From: Valencia hispanica
Lineage: Eukaryota; Chordata; Actinopteri; Cyprinodontiformes; Valenciidae
Direction: 5' to 3'
DNA length: 64,000 bases
Assembly: GCA_963556495.2 (NCBI GenBank)
Contig: OY747702.1
Span: 45,458,680-45,522,679, forward strand
In this document: piece after piece, positions 12,560 to 23,035 of the stretch
Layout of the letters: each line of letters opens with the position of its first letter
Position numbering within the stretch: position 1 is the first letter of the stretch
Translations under genes and position numbers: made by a program
Notes under the pieces: generated by a model
Database searches by the model: none
Seen by the model: the letters and a program-made list of their open reading frames with translations, nothing else
What the model was told of the DNA's origin: nothing

Positions 12560-13217
12560 AGGCAGGGTATACGATTTCATTTTAAAACACTTTTTTTTAA
12601 ACTGCAAAAAATGCTCTTCATATACCAGTGGCAACCTATAGGTTAGGAGTTCTTAAACTTGACCAAGTAATTTTTATTCTTTCTACAGCGAGAAACCCTG
12701 GGAAAACCTCGTCCAATCAACTTCCACGGTCCGTCCAAGATAATAGGCTTGTAAACAAAGCTTCCGTGTTCCAGCACCTCCCCCTCTGCACGTCCCCTTC
12801 ATGTGCACGCAACGCTCGTTCTAGCCTGTAAACAGGAAGTGAGCTCGTGCTAAAATTAACCGAAAACGCAAAGCTCTTGTGGAAATAGCAACGACAAAGA
12901 AGAAAGCCGACCAAGAGCGTGCTTAAAGCCGAATCTGCATCGGAGCTGATGCATTTACACGGTGGCGTCAACTCAAGGAAGCTAAGGGCTTGCTAACGGA
13001 TGCGTTGGTTGCTGATTTTATCCTGGACAGGTAAGATCACGTTATATTTTGTGACTTTGGTTGAAATGGCGGAGTGAAGTGTGAAGTGAAGTGGCGGAGA
13101 CCCAACGAGTCCATGCTGGCTGCGCGTGCCTGTGTTTTTGAGGCGTGGCTTAGTGGGAGAGCATGTTTTTCAATAACGCCCTCTCAAGGAGCGCTCCCAC
13201 AATCGTATACCCTGCCT
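12560..13217. mobile_element. TTAA-flanked MITE
   Basis: A perfect 17-bp terminal inverted repeat, AGGCAGGGTATACGATT, bounds a 658-bp unit. TTAA occurs immediately outside both ends (12556-12559 and 13218-13221) as the target duplication. TTAA targeting is the hallmark of piggyBac and Kolobok superfamilies; which one cannot be told from the termini alone. No transposase ORF is seen. It lies in the 3' UTR region of the pseudogene. Confidence 0.8.
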
Positions 13218-13612
13218 TTAATGTTTACAGGTTCTTAAGAGATCTCTTTTCCTCTACCAGGAAGAAATGTCTCTTGCAGACACTAAGTTGTTTATTTCCA
13301 CACATCCAAGAAAGGATGCCATTTTTTAACAAACAGGACAGTGTATGTTTAGTTCTTCACCAGCCCTGAGGAGGTGGAAGAGCTTCAATGTTTAAGAGGA
13401 TGTGAATGTTTAATTTGTCATTTTTCAGCCTGTTACTAAGATAAGACATGTACCACCCTTCTCTGGATTAATTTGTGTATTTCTATTGCTCTGTTTTGAG
13501 GAATACTATGTGATGTCTTTCACTCACACACACTCTAGTCACACACACCACTACATGCGGACACACACACCAGACACTCAGCTACCATTGTTGAAATTGG
13601 ACTTGTGGTTTT

Positions 13613-13618
13613 AATAAA
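13613..13618 (+). other. Poly(A) signal of the decayed gene
   Basis: AATAAA about 1.18 kb after the pseudogene stop, or about 520 bp once the inserted MITE is removed. It is followed by a T-rich stretch. The position fits the end of the ancestral transcript. Confidence 0.4.
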
Positions 13619-13639
13619 GGTCCTTGTTGAATTGTCTTT

Positions 13640-14156
13640 TTTCGGCTATTTTGTCATGTGTTCATTCTCATGCAGTCTTTGTAGATATTAGTTTGCCGAA
13701 ATTTTGGACATCTAGCAATTTCTGTAAACTCGAGTAACTTGGCAATAGAGCATGAGAAAAGAATTCTGCCCAACTTGACCAAAAAAGTATAACCAACATC
13801 TTTTTTAGTTCTCTTAAGTAATTATTTTCAGTCCACATTACTTGATACAGAAAGTTGAGTTTTAGCAAATCGCAAGTTGAATCGATTATGAATTCAATGT
13901 TGAGTCAAATTGGTTAACAGTTGTCGCAACTTGATAAAATAAATTCTATCAACATCTCCTAAAGTTAGCTCAAATAAAATTGTCAAGTTCTGCTTATTTG
14001 ATACAGGAAGTTGAGTCAACAGACTGCATGTTGTATCAACTTGTGTTTTGAAGTTTAATAAACCTGAAACACTAAGTTCACAGAACTTAACTCAGTCAAA
14101 GCAAAAAGATGACTTGACGTAGTTAAGTTGAGTCAGCTAATATTTTTTTACAGTGT
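13640..14156. repeat. AT-rich tail with AGTTGAGTCAAC-type words
   Basis: Recurring gttgagtcaa, aacttgat and acttgacgt words in both orientations form a degenerate repetitive tail ending in tttttttacagtgta. Similar tails are common near fish DNA transposon remnants. Confidence 0.45.
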
Positions 14157-15570
14157 AGCTAACTAGCTAGCTAGCTTCATACCTCACTAGTTGGATGAGT
14201 GGCACTGTTTTAGCTGATTGTAGACATTTAAAACAACGGATTATTTTTATATTGGATACAATGCAGTAATAGGTGACTACACTTTCAATAAAGGCCATTG
14301 TTAAGTTTTGCTGCTGTTTTCCCTGCTGATCAATGTCCAAATTACAACACTATTGTAGCCCTGTTTTAACTAATTTGAGCTATTTAAAACAATTCTAATT
14401 AAATATTTGCAATATATTGGATACAGTGCTACTTTAGCATTAGCTGATTTCACTTTCTCTAGTGCCCATTGTTAAGTGTTACCAGCTGTTTTCTCAGCTG
14501 AGCAATGTCTATACTTTTTCAATTTTATTGTAGCCCTATTTGAGCTAACTTTAGCAATTAAAAACGAACTGAAAATGTTCATATTTGGAGCCTGCCAACG
14601 CAATACATGGAGAAGCAATGCACTGCACTGCCCTCATACATTCAACTAGAAACCCTATTAAACTTTGTGTTTGTAGATAGATCCGTGCTCTGGTCAGAAG
14701 TAAAGACGGGATGTTGACATCTGTCACGGTTTTTTCCACAATTTGCCTATGAGCGACCCAATGTTTACCCCAAATGTCAATTTTTAGCATGGAGCGCTTG
14801 TTAAGTTAGTGTGTGAGATTGTCTCAGAGTTTAAACCCAGGTGATCTTTCATCTCGTCACGGTCACATATTTCGCTCTACGGACATAATCTTTCGTCATG
14901 TGAAAGCCGCGTCCGTTGATAATTCACACTATCTTTTTGGAATTTCTCACAGCTTTCTGTCAAAGCTCTCCAGAGCGGACAGATGTCAAAGAACTCAAAC
15001 CAGATTCTATAAGATTATCCGATACTTTTAAAATGAAGCTGAGCCTTATTGCAAGTCATCTCTCTCTCTCATTTGTTCTTGGACTGTGAATGAGGTAGAG
15101 AGTTGCACTTTTCCGTGATCGGAGACGAAAGATGACTGTCACTGACAGTTCGAGAATTTTTCCCATACCATGTACGGTTTTCGGACAGCGACAAGCTGTT
15201 CGGACCCTTTCTTTGAGTCAGAATTTGGCTTGGTCAGAGAGATAGATCGGCTGACACATGTCAAACACAGACTGATGACAGCCTTGTTACCAGGCAACAG
15301 CGTACCTTCAGCTCTGTGGAGAATAGCTCCTTTAAGGTCATCGTAACACTATTTGTACATGCATTTAAAGCCTGATAAGAGTTGATTACCATAGGGAGAA
15401 TAGTAACATAACTAATAAGATTCAACCAGCCTTCACTGACATCCATGCTGAACCTTCGAAATAAAACTAAAAAACAAACCCATTTCCCATAATGCTTCAG
15501 TACTGACTACTGTCTATTCATCTCTAAGCACTTTGCCGCCTGTGCAGTTAAAACTGACCTCTTTTATCAT
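14157..15570. other. Gene-free DNA
   Basis: Degenerate tagctaactagctagcta words at 14157-14175, and paired phrases (ttaagttttgctgctgtttt near 14302; ttaagtgttaccagctgtttt near 14472) hint at an old local duplication of about 170 bp. No gene is seen. Confidence 0.35.
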
Positions 15571-15572
15571 AC

Positions 15573-15617
15573 TTAGGAAAGTATTCATACCCCATAGAAA
15601 AGTATTCACACCCCTTA
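15573..15617. mobile_element. Solo Tc1-type terminal fragment
   Basis: gaaagtattcatacccc followed by aaagtattcacacccctt are two tandem copies of the subterminal word of fish Tc1-like elements, with no body attached. Confidence 0.4.
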
Positions 15618-15629
15618 GATAACATCATT

Positions 15630-16895
15630 CTACTTAGCATTAGCAGGCTAGCATTTTAGCTATTGTTTTGCTTTTTGACTAACTCTTCGTACTGATTCCT
15701 CAGATGTTAATAACTTGTTTAGCATTAGCATGCTAGTTAGCATTAGCATGCTGGCCCATGATAGCATTTTAGCTCCTTTTTGCTACTTTTGCTTGACATT
15801 TTGTACTTTGAGGCTAGTAATAAAATGCTAGCTAGCATGTTAGTACCTCATGTTGGCATTTAGACTAACTCGTCGTACTGATTGCTTGGATTCAATTCAA
15901 TTCAGTTTATTTATATAGCGCCAATTCACAACAGATGTCATCTCAAGGCACTTAACAAGAAGTCATTTCAATACAATTATACAAACATTCCAATCAGTTA
16001 AAAAGTTTCCTATTTAAGGAATCCCAGCAGATTGCGTCAGTCATTGGCGTGAGGTTGGGCAGATTTCCAACCACAGCAATCCTTCAGCAATCCCTCATAC
16101 TGAGCAAGCATGTAGCGACAGTGGAGAGGAAAAACTCCCCTTTAACAGGAAGAAACCTCCAACAGAACCAGGCTCAGTAGGAGCGGCCATCTGCCACGAC
16201 CGTCTGGGGGTTTGAGAAGACAGAGCAGAAATACAGAAGGAACAGAAGATCCGATATAAGAGAACTTTCTATGTTACAGAAAGTAAAAAGTTGATAACAG
16301 GACACAGTGGATCTTCAGTTACTGAGAGGATCATTCCAGTCGATGACCCCCGTCCAACAGGGCATTGCAGCCAAGCAGAATACCAGACCAGGTGTATCTT
16401 CGATGGGGAGAAAAACACTGAGAGAAAACAAAGTTAACAGTCGAAATAACAGAATGTACTGTAATACAACTGGAGAGTCGTAGGAGAAAAGGAAGTAGCA
16501 GAGTGAAGAAAATTGGTAAGTCTGTCCTCCAGCAGTCTAAGCCTATAGCAGCATAACTACAGAGATAGCTCAGGATGACCTAAGCCACTCTAACTATAAG
16601 CTTTATCAAAAAGGAAAGTTTTAAGCCTGGCCTTAAAAGTAAACAGAGTGTCTGCCTCACGGACTAAAGCTGGGAGCTGGTTCCACAGGAGAGGAGCCTG
16701 ATAACTAAAAGATCTGCCTCCCATTCTACTTTTAGAGATCCTAGGAACTACAAGTAAACCTGCAGTCTGAGAGCGAAGTGCTCTTTTAGGAACATATGGA
16801 ACAATTAGATCTCTGATGGGACTAATTGTTAGGGACTAACTGGGATGCTAATGAGATTGAGCTAGTTAGTGTTAGCTAGCTAGCTAGAATTGCCT
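15630..16895. repeat. Degenerate GCTAGCATTAGCATGCTA repeat, split by an insertion
   Basis: Irregular copies of gctagcattagcatgctag occupy 15630-15880 and resume at about 16833-16895 (gctagttagtgttagctagc). The dispersed repeat 15891-16820 sits between the two halves. Confidence 0.55.
15891..16820. mobile_element. Teleost dispersed repeat starting tttatttatatagcgcc
   Basis: A ~0.93-kb block with phrases met many times in fish genomes: tttatttatatagcgcc, catctcaaggcacttaac, gtagcgacagtggagagg, aggaagaaacctccaaca, accaggctcagt, gcggccatctgccacgacc. It has no ORF of note. The flanks actgattgcttgg (left) and actaattgttagg (right) differ at three of 13 positions and may be an aged target duplication. 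Confidence 0.65.
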
Positions 16896-19430
16896 ATAAC
16901 TACTTAACTCATACCTTCTTGCTTTTTTTTTTAGATATTTAAGCTTTGAAGCTCAATACATCAATCTTGCTGAACCCATCTCGGCAACAGAACCTCTGAC
17001 TGGGAGTACGACTGATTACGCACCACGTGACAGGCCCCTTTTCAATTTCCTGAAATTTTCTACTTGTGGATTACAATTCTATACTAGCAGATATAAGTTA
17101 TCTGCACTTTCACAAGACACTTATTTTCTCGCCGTTTTCTCATCCAAACTGTATCTCTGCTACTGCACTAATGTTAATACGTCCGTATTTTAGCTTTTAA
17201 TTTTAAGGTATAGCCTATTTGCTGTTTGAATTTTTTAAGAGGTAAAATAGGGTAAAGGGATGTTGCCTCACTATTACCCTTTCACCATTCCGAAGAAATT
17301 ATTCATTTTTCTACAAACCCACTGCAACATTATCTCTTTCACCGACTGGTAAAGAAACTTTTGCCGATATAAAAAATTTAGATAAAAAAATTGTTTTGTG
17401 TATCTACAGTAAATAAATGTAAATACACTTTTTAAAAGTGTATCTACACTCTTTAAGCTCAATTAACAAGCTGTGAAAGGCCAAAACTCTTTATCCAAAC
17501 ATTGAACTCAAGGCATATTACTTTAGACGCCTATTGACTCATCTTTCATGTATTTTTATCTTCAAAAAATGATCAATGATCAGCAGTCCAATCTAGAAAA
17601 AAACTTTAAAGCTCATACAGTTTTGATTTAGATTTATTGCTCTGCACACCTCTGAAAAGAATTCCTGTATTTTTTATCCAATACCACGCATTAATTTTCA
17701 TATATTGCATTTCTCCAGTCTGGTACATCTTAACTTTGCTTTTTGAATAATAATAAAAAAAAGAAATGATCACCTTTCTCACAGTTTCTAATAAAACATT
17801 AAGATGCCTGTGAACAAAACTTTTGACAGCAATGTTTTATAAGGTTACATGAGATTGCAGAGGTATTCCCACTAAAGTTCTTTCAGTTTATATCAGTCTC
17901 TTTCCTGCTTACATAAACTACAGATCTGTTTTTTTTTCTTTTTCTTGCAAAACCAACATCCTTCCAAAGACAGACAAGAACGTGTAAAAAAAACCAACAG
18001 GAAGAGAAGCATGCACTAAAATGAAGACATGTAACAACAAAAAAAGATGAATATCATGTGAGAAAAAAAGGTTTAGAAGACATATTTTTGGGATAAGAAT
18101 TAACTCTACCATTATACATTTCAACCTTGGCACAGCTCAGGACCACTTATTTTGGAAAAGATATCAAGGGATAAGTTGCAAGATGCTTAAAATTATTAAA
18201 AAAAGATAAAAATTAAGCAGCACAGAAACGGATAACCAAAGTATGATGACTTTTTTTATTTTGTTTTTGGCATCAAGCTAAACTTTGCTTGTGCAATTAA
18301 AGTCGTAAGAGCCTCTGCTCTCTTTTGTGGTGTACTTACTTCTCCTCCTTTGTTTCCACTGCTGCTGCTGCAGTCTGCAAAAAAATATAAAATGCTTAAA
18401 ATAGTGCTACTGTTCAAACATTTCCTGCTTTGCTGAGGCGGTTCTAATCTGTACCAATGCATCTTGCTGTGCTGAGCTTGAAAAACCCTAATCTGTAAAT
18501 AACAGATAACCAAGCGAGATATGCATTTGTAATTGATGTTCTGTCATCACAATAACAAGGTGCGTGAACGCCCGGGAGAATCAAAGCTACAAGAGTGAAA
18601 CAGTGGAATGAAAAGTCGTGTTGTGACGGTTGGCTTTTTGAAGTCTTCTGTATGTTGTTTTTCCAATTAAAATTTCATTGTATGAATAATCTCACTGGTC
18701 GTATTGTATGAAATGTTATAATTTCCTTGAAAGACTCTTGATACCCAGGGGTATTTGTGTGAAAATTGATAGTTTGGGTTTGAATCCAGCACAATCCATA
18801 GAACACACAAATCTCTGTCTCTCCATTAATCCCTTTCCTCATTAGCGCATGCATTTATCTTGATGAGATACAAATACATACATATGCGCTTATTGCTTTT
18901 TTTTATATAACTTCTGTGCATCTGACGGCAAATAATTGTTATTATTATTTTTGTTAACGTGTCCTGTTTGGCAGTGTGGAGCTCAGAATTGGTGTCTGAG
19001 TACCAAGTAGAAGTCCAACAGATTTACTTTCACAAGCGGAGCAGTACAGCTTTTGCTATAGTACTCCACTTGATATATGTGTGAAAAATCTTTATTATGA
19101 ATTGCTGGGGGTTTTATTTCCTGATGTTATGGACACGGAGACGGAAAATTAATGGGAAGAAAGAAAGAAGATGAAGAAGAGAGGTAGGAAACAAAATGTC
19201 ATTAGAGAGGGTGAGTTGAAAATACAAGAGAGGAAGGGGAACAAAGAAAACACAGGAAAACATTGAAGTCTGCCTCCATACCCACAGGACGGCAGAGAGA
19301 GGGGAAAAAACAAAACAAAACACGAAAAAGGAACATTGACAAAACAAACCTAACAATGTGAACTAAGAACTAGACAACCACATCACACAAGAATGGATAT
19401 AAAAATACAACAATGTCACAGAAAAACTCA
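16896..19430. other. Gene-free AT-rich DNA
   Basis: AT-rich sequence with homopolymer runs. A short purine-rich patch (ggaagaaagaaagaagatg) lies at 19150-19180. No recognisable exon; an exon-like stretch at 18256-18376 on - is discussed under rejected items. Confidence 0.35.
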
Positions 19431-19589
19431 TGGTACCGATTAATCAAGCTCTAGTAATGATAACCTCAGCCCAAGAATATATCTGTAAACACCAGAGACC
19501 CCACATCTATGTGTGTGTGTTAGCATGCTGGTGCATATAAGGTTTCTCCATAAGAGTGTTCGATAGTTGGTGTGAGCAGACATCAATCC

Positions 19590-20765
19590 GTCTCCCAGGA
19601 ATCGATGCAGACATGAAGGAGATCGTAGCAAAGACGTCCAAAGGACCGCCAGAGCCCCAGGCGGACCCGGGCGGCGCCGACCGCATCCCCCAAGAGAGGA
19701 GCAAAGGAGAACCCCAGGGGAACATCCAGCGGCTACTATGCCAGGGCGGGCCGGTCCATGGACCGGGAGAGCCGGGGCCCAGGGGCACCCCACCCCCCAG
19801 CAGAGACCCGACAAGGGAATGCCTGACGAGAGGCCCCCGGCACCGTAGGGGCCGCGGCCGGCCGCCACACGCCACCTCAACCCTGGGCCAATCCCCACCG
19901 CCAACATCCCAGCACCCCACCCCTGCCCCACGTCGGGGCGCCCCACCGGTAGCCGCAATGGATGGATAGCATCCGCAGGCCAAGCTCAGCCAGCACCTGG
20001 ACACCAAGTTGTACCAGCTCCCGAGTCCTGATCCCGCGCAACGCAGAGCGCCGAGACCAGGCATCCAACAAAGGCCATGGCCGGTCCAACCCGCCAATGA
20101 ACCGACCACGCACGGTGCTTACAGAACAGGTGATCGAACGAGCAGAGACGCTGGATCCGTGTCCCGCCAAACCACCGAGCAGGCACCACCCAACAATCCC
20201 AAACCTGGCACCCCTAAAAGAGGAGCCCCAACCAACCAAAGGAAGATATCGGCCCAGCGCATCGGCCGACCGACACATCGGCCCCCCCAGGCCCGGCCAG
20301 GCACGCACCATGTCCGAACCGGATTGACCACCGACGCAACAGTAGGCAGGAGCATCCGTCACCGGCGGGGAGTGATGGAGGGGAAATAGGCCCCCCATTA
20401 AATGTAAGGCCTGAGGTGCGCCAGGCGAGAGGGCAGCCCAAGACCCAACCTGACAGGCAGACAAAGACATACAGACACAGTCATACATTCCCTCCCTCTT
20501 AAACACATACATTCTCACTAACTCATCAAGACACCCAAGAAATGACGCTGTACCCTCACTCATACACTCCATACACACTTCATGCTCCCAGGTCCAGGTA
20601 CCGATGCCCCAGTAGAGCCACCAGCCCCTGGACCCAGGAGATGGACCCCCTACCGTCTAGGATGGAGACAAGCAGACCGCCAAGGGCCCCACAGTGGCGA
20701 GGCAGCCCGACAGCCCAAGACCCCGACCAGACCACCTGTTCCTCCTCCGGACCCCAACCCCTGAT
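19590..20765. repeat. GC-rich island, probable dispersed repeat
   Basis: About 1.2 kb is strikingly GC-rich (gcggacccgggcggcgcc, gggccgcggccggccgcc) against an AT-rich surround, with sharp edges near 19590 and 20765. Long ORFs run on both strands in several frames, as expected from composition, and encode proline/arginine/glycine-rich low-complexity peptides without domains. The wording resembles a GC-rich sequence I recall as recurrent in killifish-like genomes, so it is more likely a repeat (possibly the 5' part of a retroelement) than a gene or CpG-island promoter. Confidence 0.5.
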
Positions 20766-22059
20766 GGCCGGTAGCGAAATAATAATTGTTTTAAATAAAG
20801 AAATAAAAGCATCTCGCCTACAATACAAAAATGCATGTTGACTCACGTGGGTTTGATATGATAATGTCAATATCAAAATAATTGCCACTGACATTGCTTT
20901 AGGTGGAAGGAATTTTTTTTCAAACACTATGTAAACGTATGCAAATGATTTGTGAATAGTTCAGACTGTAACCAGATTTTTAAATCAATAATGTCAATAG
21001 CCCAGAGCAATGTGTCAAGTATAAAAATGCTGCTATGTGTTAACAAATTCAGTAATTGCAAACATACTTCAAAACGCTGACAAGTGTACTGCAAAGCCCC
21101 TGAGGTGTTTCTAAAAAGTTCATAAAATCAGTATTTAGATAATACATTCCTCACTATTTTCCTCATTTATCACATCAAATACTTAAGCTATTTCACTCGC
21201 ATTGTTGGAGAAAAGTGCTACAAACTGTTATTTTTTTTAATAAGTTCATGTTAGTTGTCTATCAGGCAGTGACTGTTTCTGAGACTCCAAGGACTCTTTC
21301 GTGAAGATGTGAGAATAAATTGCCTTAGAGGCCCTGAGAGTGGCTCTGAATGGGATGGTTCACCCCAACTGGAGAGGCTGATACAGATATTACAGCTGGC
21401 TCCCTGAGAGCTCCTCACGCCTGTTGGGACAAAAGTCTAATATTAACCATGAAAGTCAAACTTTAAAGTACAGACGTCTTACAATTAAAATTTACTGTAG
21501 GGAAGACCTGGAATTACTCTGGATGGTGGTGATGGTAAAGATGCAGCTAGTTATGGAAACAGAAATAGAAATGTGCTTTCTTTTCCCTAAAGGGGGAAAT
21601 TTAAGTGTACCAGAAAAGTGAAAGGCAAATAGAAGCATGCAAATTAACACAAAGGTAGACATAAAAACAGAAAAGAAAAATAAGAGACTTTACAACTAGG
21701 TCAACTTTACAAGAAGAAAAAAAAACTACTTTACAGTTATTAAAAATAGGATCCTCTAGCTAAACAAATGTTCAACTCAGTAAGGTAATTTAAAAAATGT
21801 ACAAAATTGTTAGGAAAATCTGTGCCACTTTGTTTGTTGGGAGCAGTGATGGTGATAAAATCTAGTAGCTGGTGGGAGGAAGGATCTGTGATTATGCTGT
21901 TTTGTGTACCTAGGATGCAGCATTGTGTCAACGAAGGAACTTTCCAGTTTAGCAATAGCTTCGTGGGAAAATAAAGATGAGGAATGATCCAGGTAGGGAT
22001 TATGGGGTAAATGATGCAGGAAGCAGAAATAAAGAAATACCGAAAAAAGTGTGACTGAT
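20766..22059. other. Gene-free AT-rich DNA
   Basis: AT-rich sequence without recognisable repeat or coding similarity. Confidence 0.35.
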
Positions 22060-23035
22060 ATCGGGGTAATTCATGTTTGCAGAAGGGGTGAAAAAGGATA
22101 AGGGAGGAAGGGATGTTGGGATGACAGATGATGGAGGTAGAGATTAGGAATTAAGAGAAAAGCAATTAAGGATGCTGGAGGAGAGATTCAGGTGATGATG
22201 AACAATGGATGCATGGGATAGACAGACAAATTAGTTATGGAACAAGGATGCAAGGTTGAAGAGTTAGACAACAGTTTGTTGGAAACAAAGAATAATTATG
22301 CAGCAATCAAGGATCAGCAGGGGTAGAACTGGAGAGAAGAGGATGAAGATGATGAATAAAGAGATAAGGGATGAAGGATCAAGCATTGATGGATGAAGGG
22401 AAAAGAGTATAAAAAGTGAGGATGAGGATAAAAGATGTAGAGATGAGGGGATGATGTTTGAGGGATGTGGCATTAAGGGTGGAAGAATATAAGAAGAATA
22501 GATGAGAAATGGAGGTAAGGATGAAGAATGATGGATGAAGGCGTTAGGAATGAGGGTTAAAAGGTGTAGAAATGAAGGTATGGGGGCTACAGGATGTAGA
22601 GATGAGAAATGAAGGTCTTAAGCATGTATGAATATAAGGAATGACTGGGGCAGGGGTGAGGAATGAAGGAGGTAGGGTTTAACGGAAGGATGGATAAAGG
22701 AGGTAGGAATGAGACATGAGATGCAGAGATGAGGGGATGGTGGTCAAAGGAAGTAGACATGGGAAATTCAGGATGTAGGGATGAAGGACATATGATTGAG
22801 AAAGGTTGAGGTGAAAAATGATAGATGTAGGGTGAATGGATGAGGAATGTTGGAGGTAGGGAAAAGGGATAATAGTCGAAGGACATAATGAGAGATGAAT
22901 GATGTGGGGATGAAAGAGGTAGAGATGAGGGATGAAGGAGGTAGAGATGAGGGATGAAGGAGGTAGGATGAGTGATGATAGTAATGAGGTAGGCAGGATG
23001 ACTGTGTAAAGGATGCAGGGAATTAAAAGATGATG
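22060..23035 (+). repeat. Purine-rich GGATGAAGG minisatellite
   Basis: Nearly 1 kb of the + strand is dominated by G and A in degenerate gatgaaggaggtagagatga units. The clearest tandem copies, period about 22 bp, lie at 22907-22975. ORFs on the - strand through it are serine/histidine/proline low-complexity products of the repeat, not genes. Confidence 0.75.

Larger units (their letters stand above)
8389..14156 (+). mobile_element. Candidate TIR-bounded unit carrying a decayed gene
   Basis: ACACTGTTAAAA at 8389-8400 is inverted as TTTTTTTACAGTGT at about 14144-14157, each end abutting TA. Between them lie a possible 5' exon ending before gtaagtac (8559), a multi-exon pseudogene on + (10051-12431), a poly(A) signal (13613-13618), and an AT-rich tail rich in AGTTGAGTCAAC-type words. 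The layout suggests one mobile or duplicated unit of about 5.8 kb (about 3.9 kb without the LINE and MITE inside it). The inverted repeats are short and could be coincidental or belong to smaller separate elements, so this is a hypothesis. Confidence 0.3.

Noticed and set aside
18256..18513. Exon-like 3' end on - with a TTTTTTTGCAG acceptor, a stop and nearby AATAAA
   Set aside because: The peptide matches nothing recognised, the acceptor-like tract and AATAAA are expected by chance in AT-rich DNA, and no other exon was found.
19440..20578. Several 120-233-aa ORFs on both strands
   Set aside because: They arise from GC-rich composition, overlap in many frames, and show only proline/arginine/glycine-rich low-complexity sequence with no domain.
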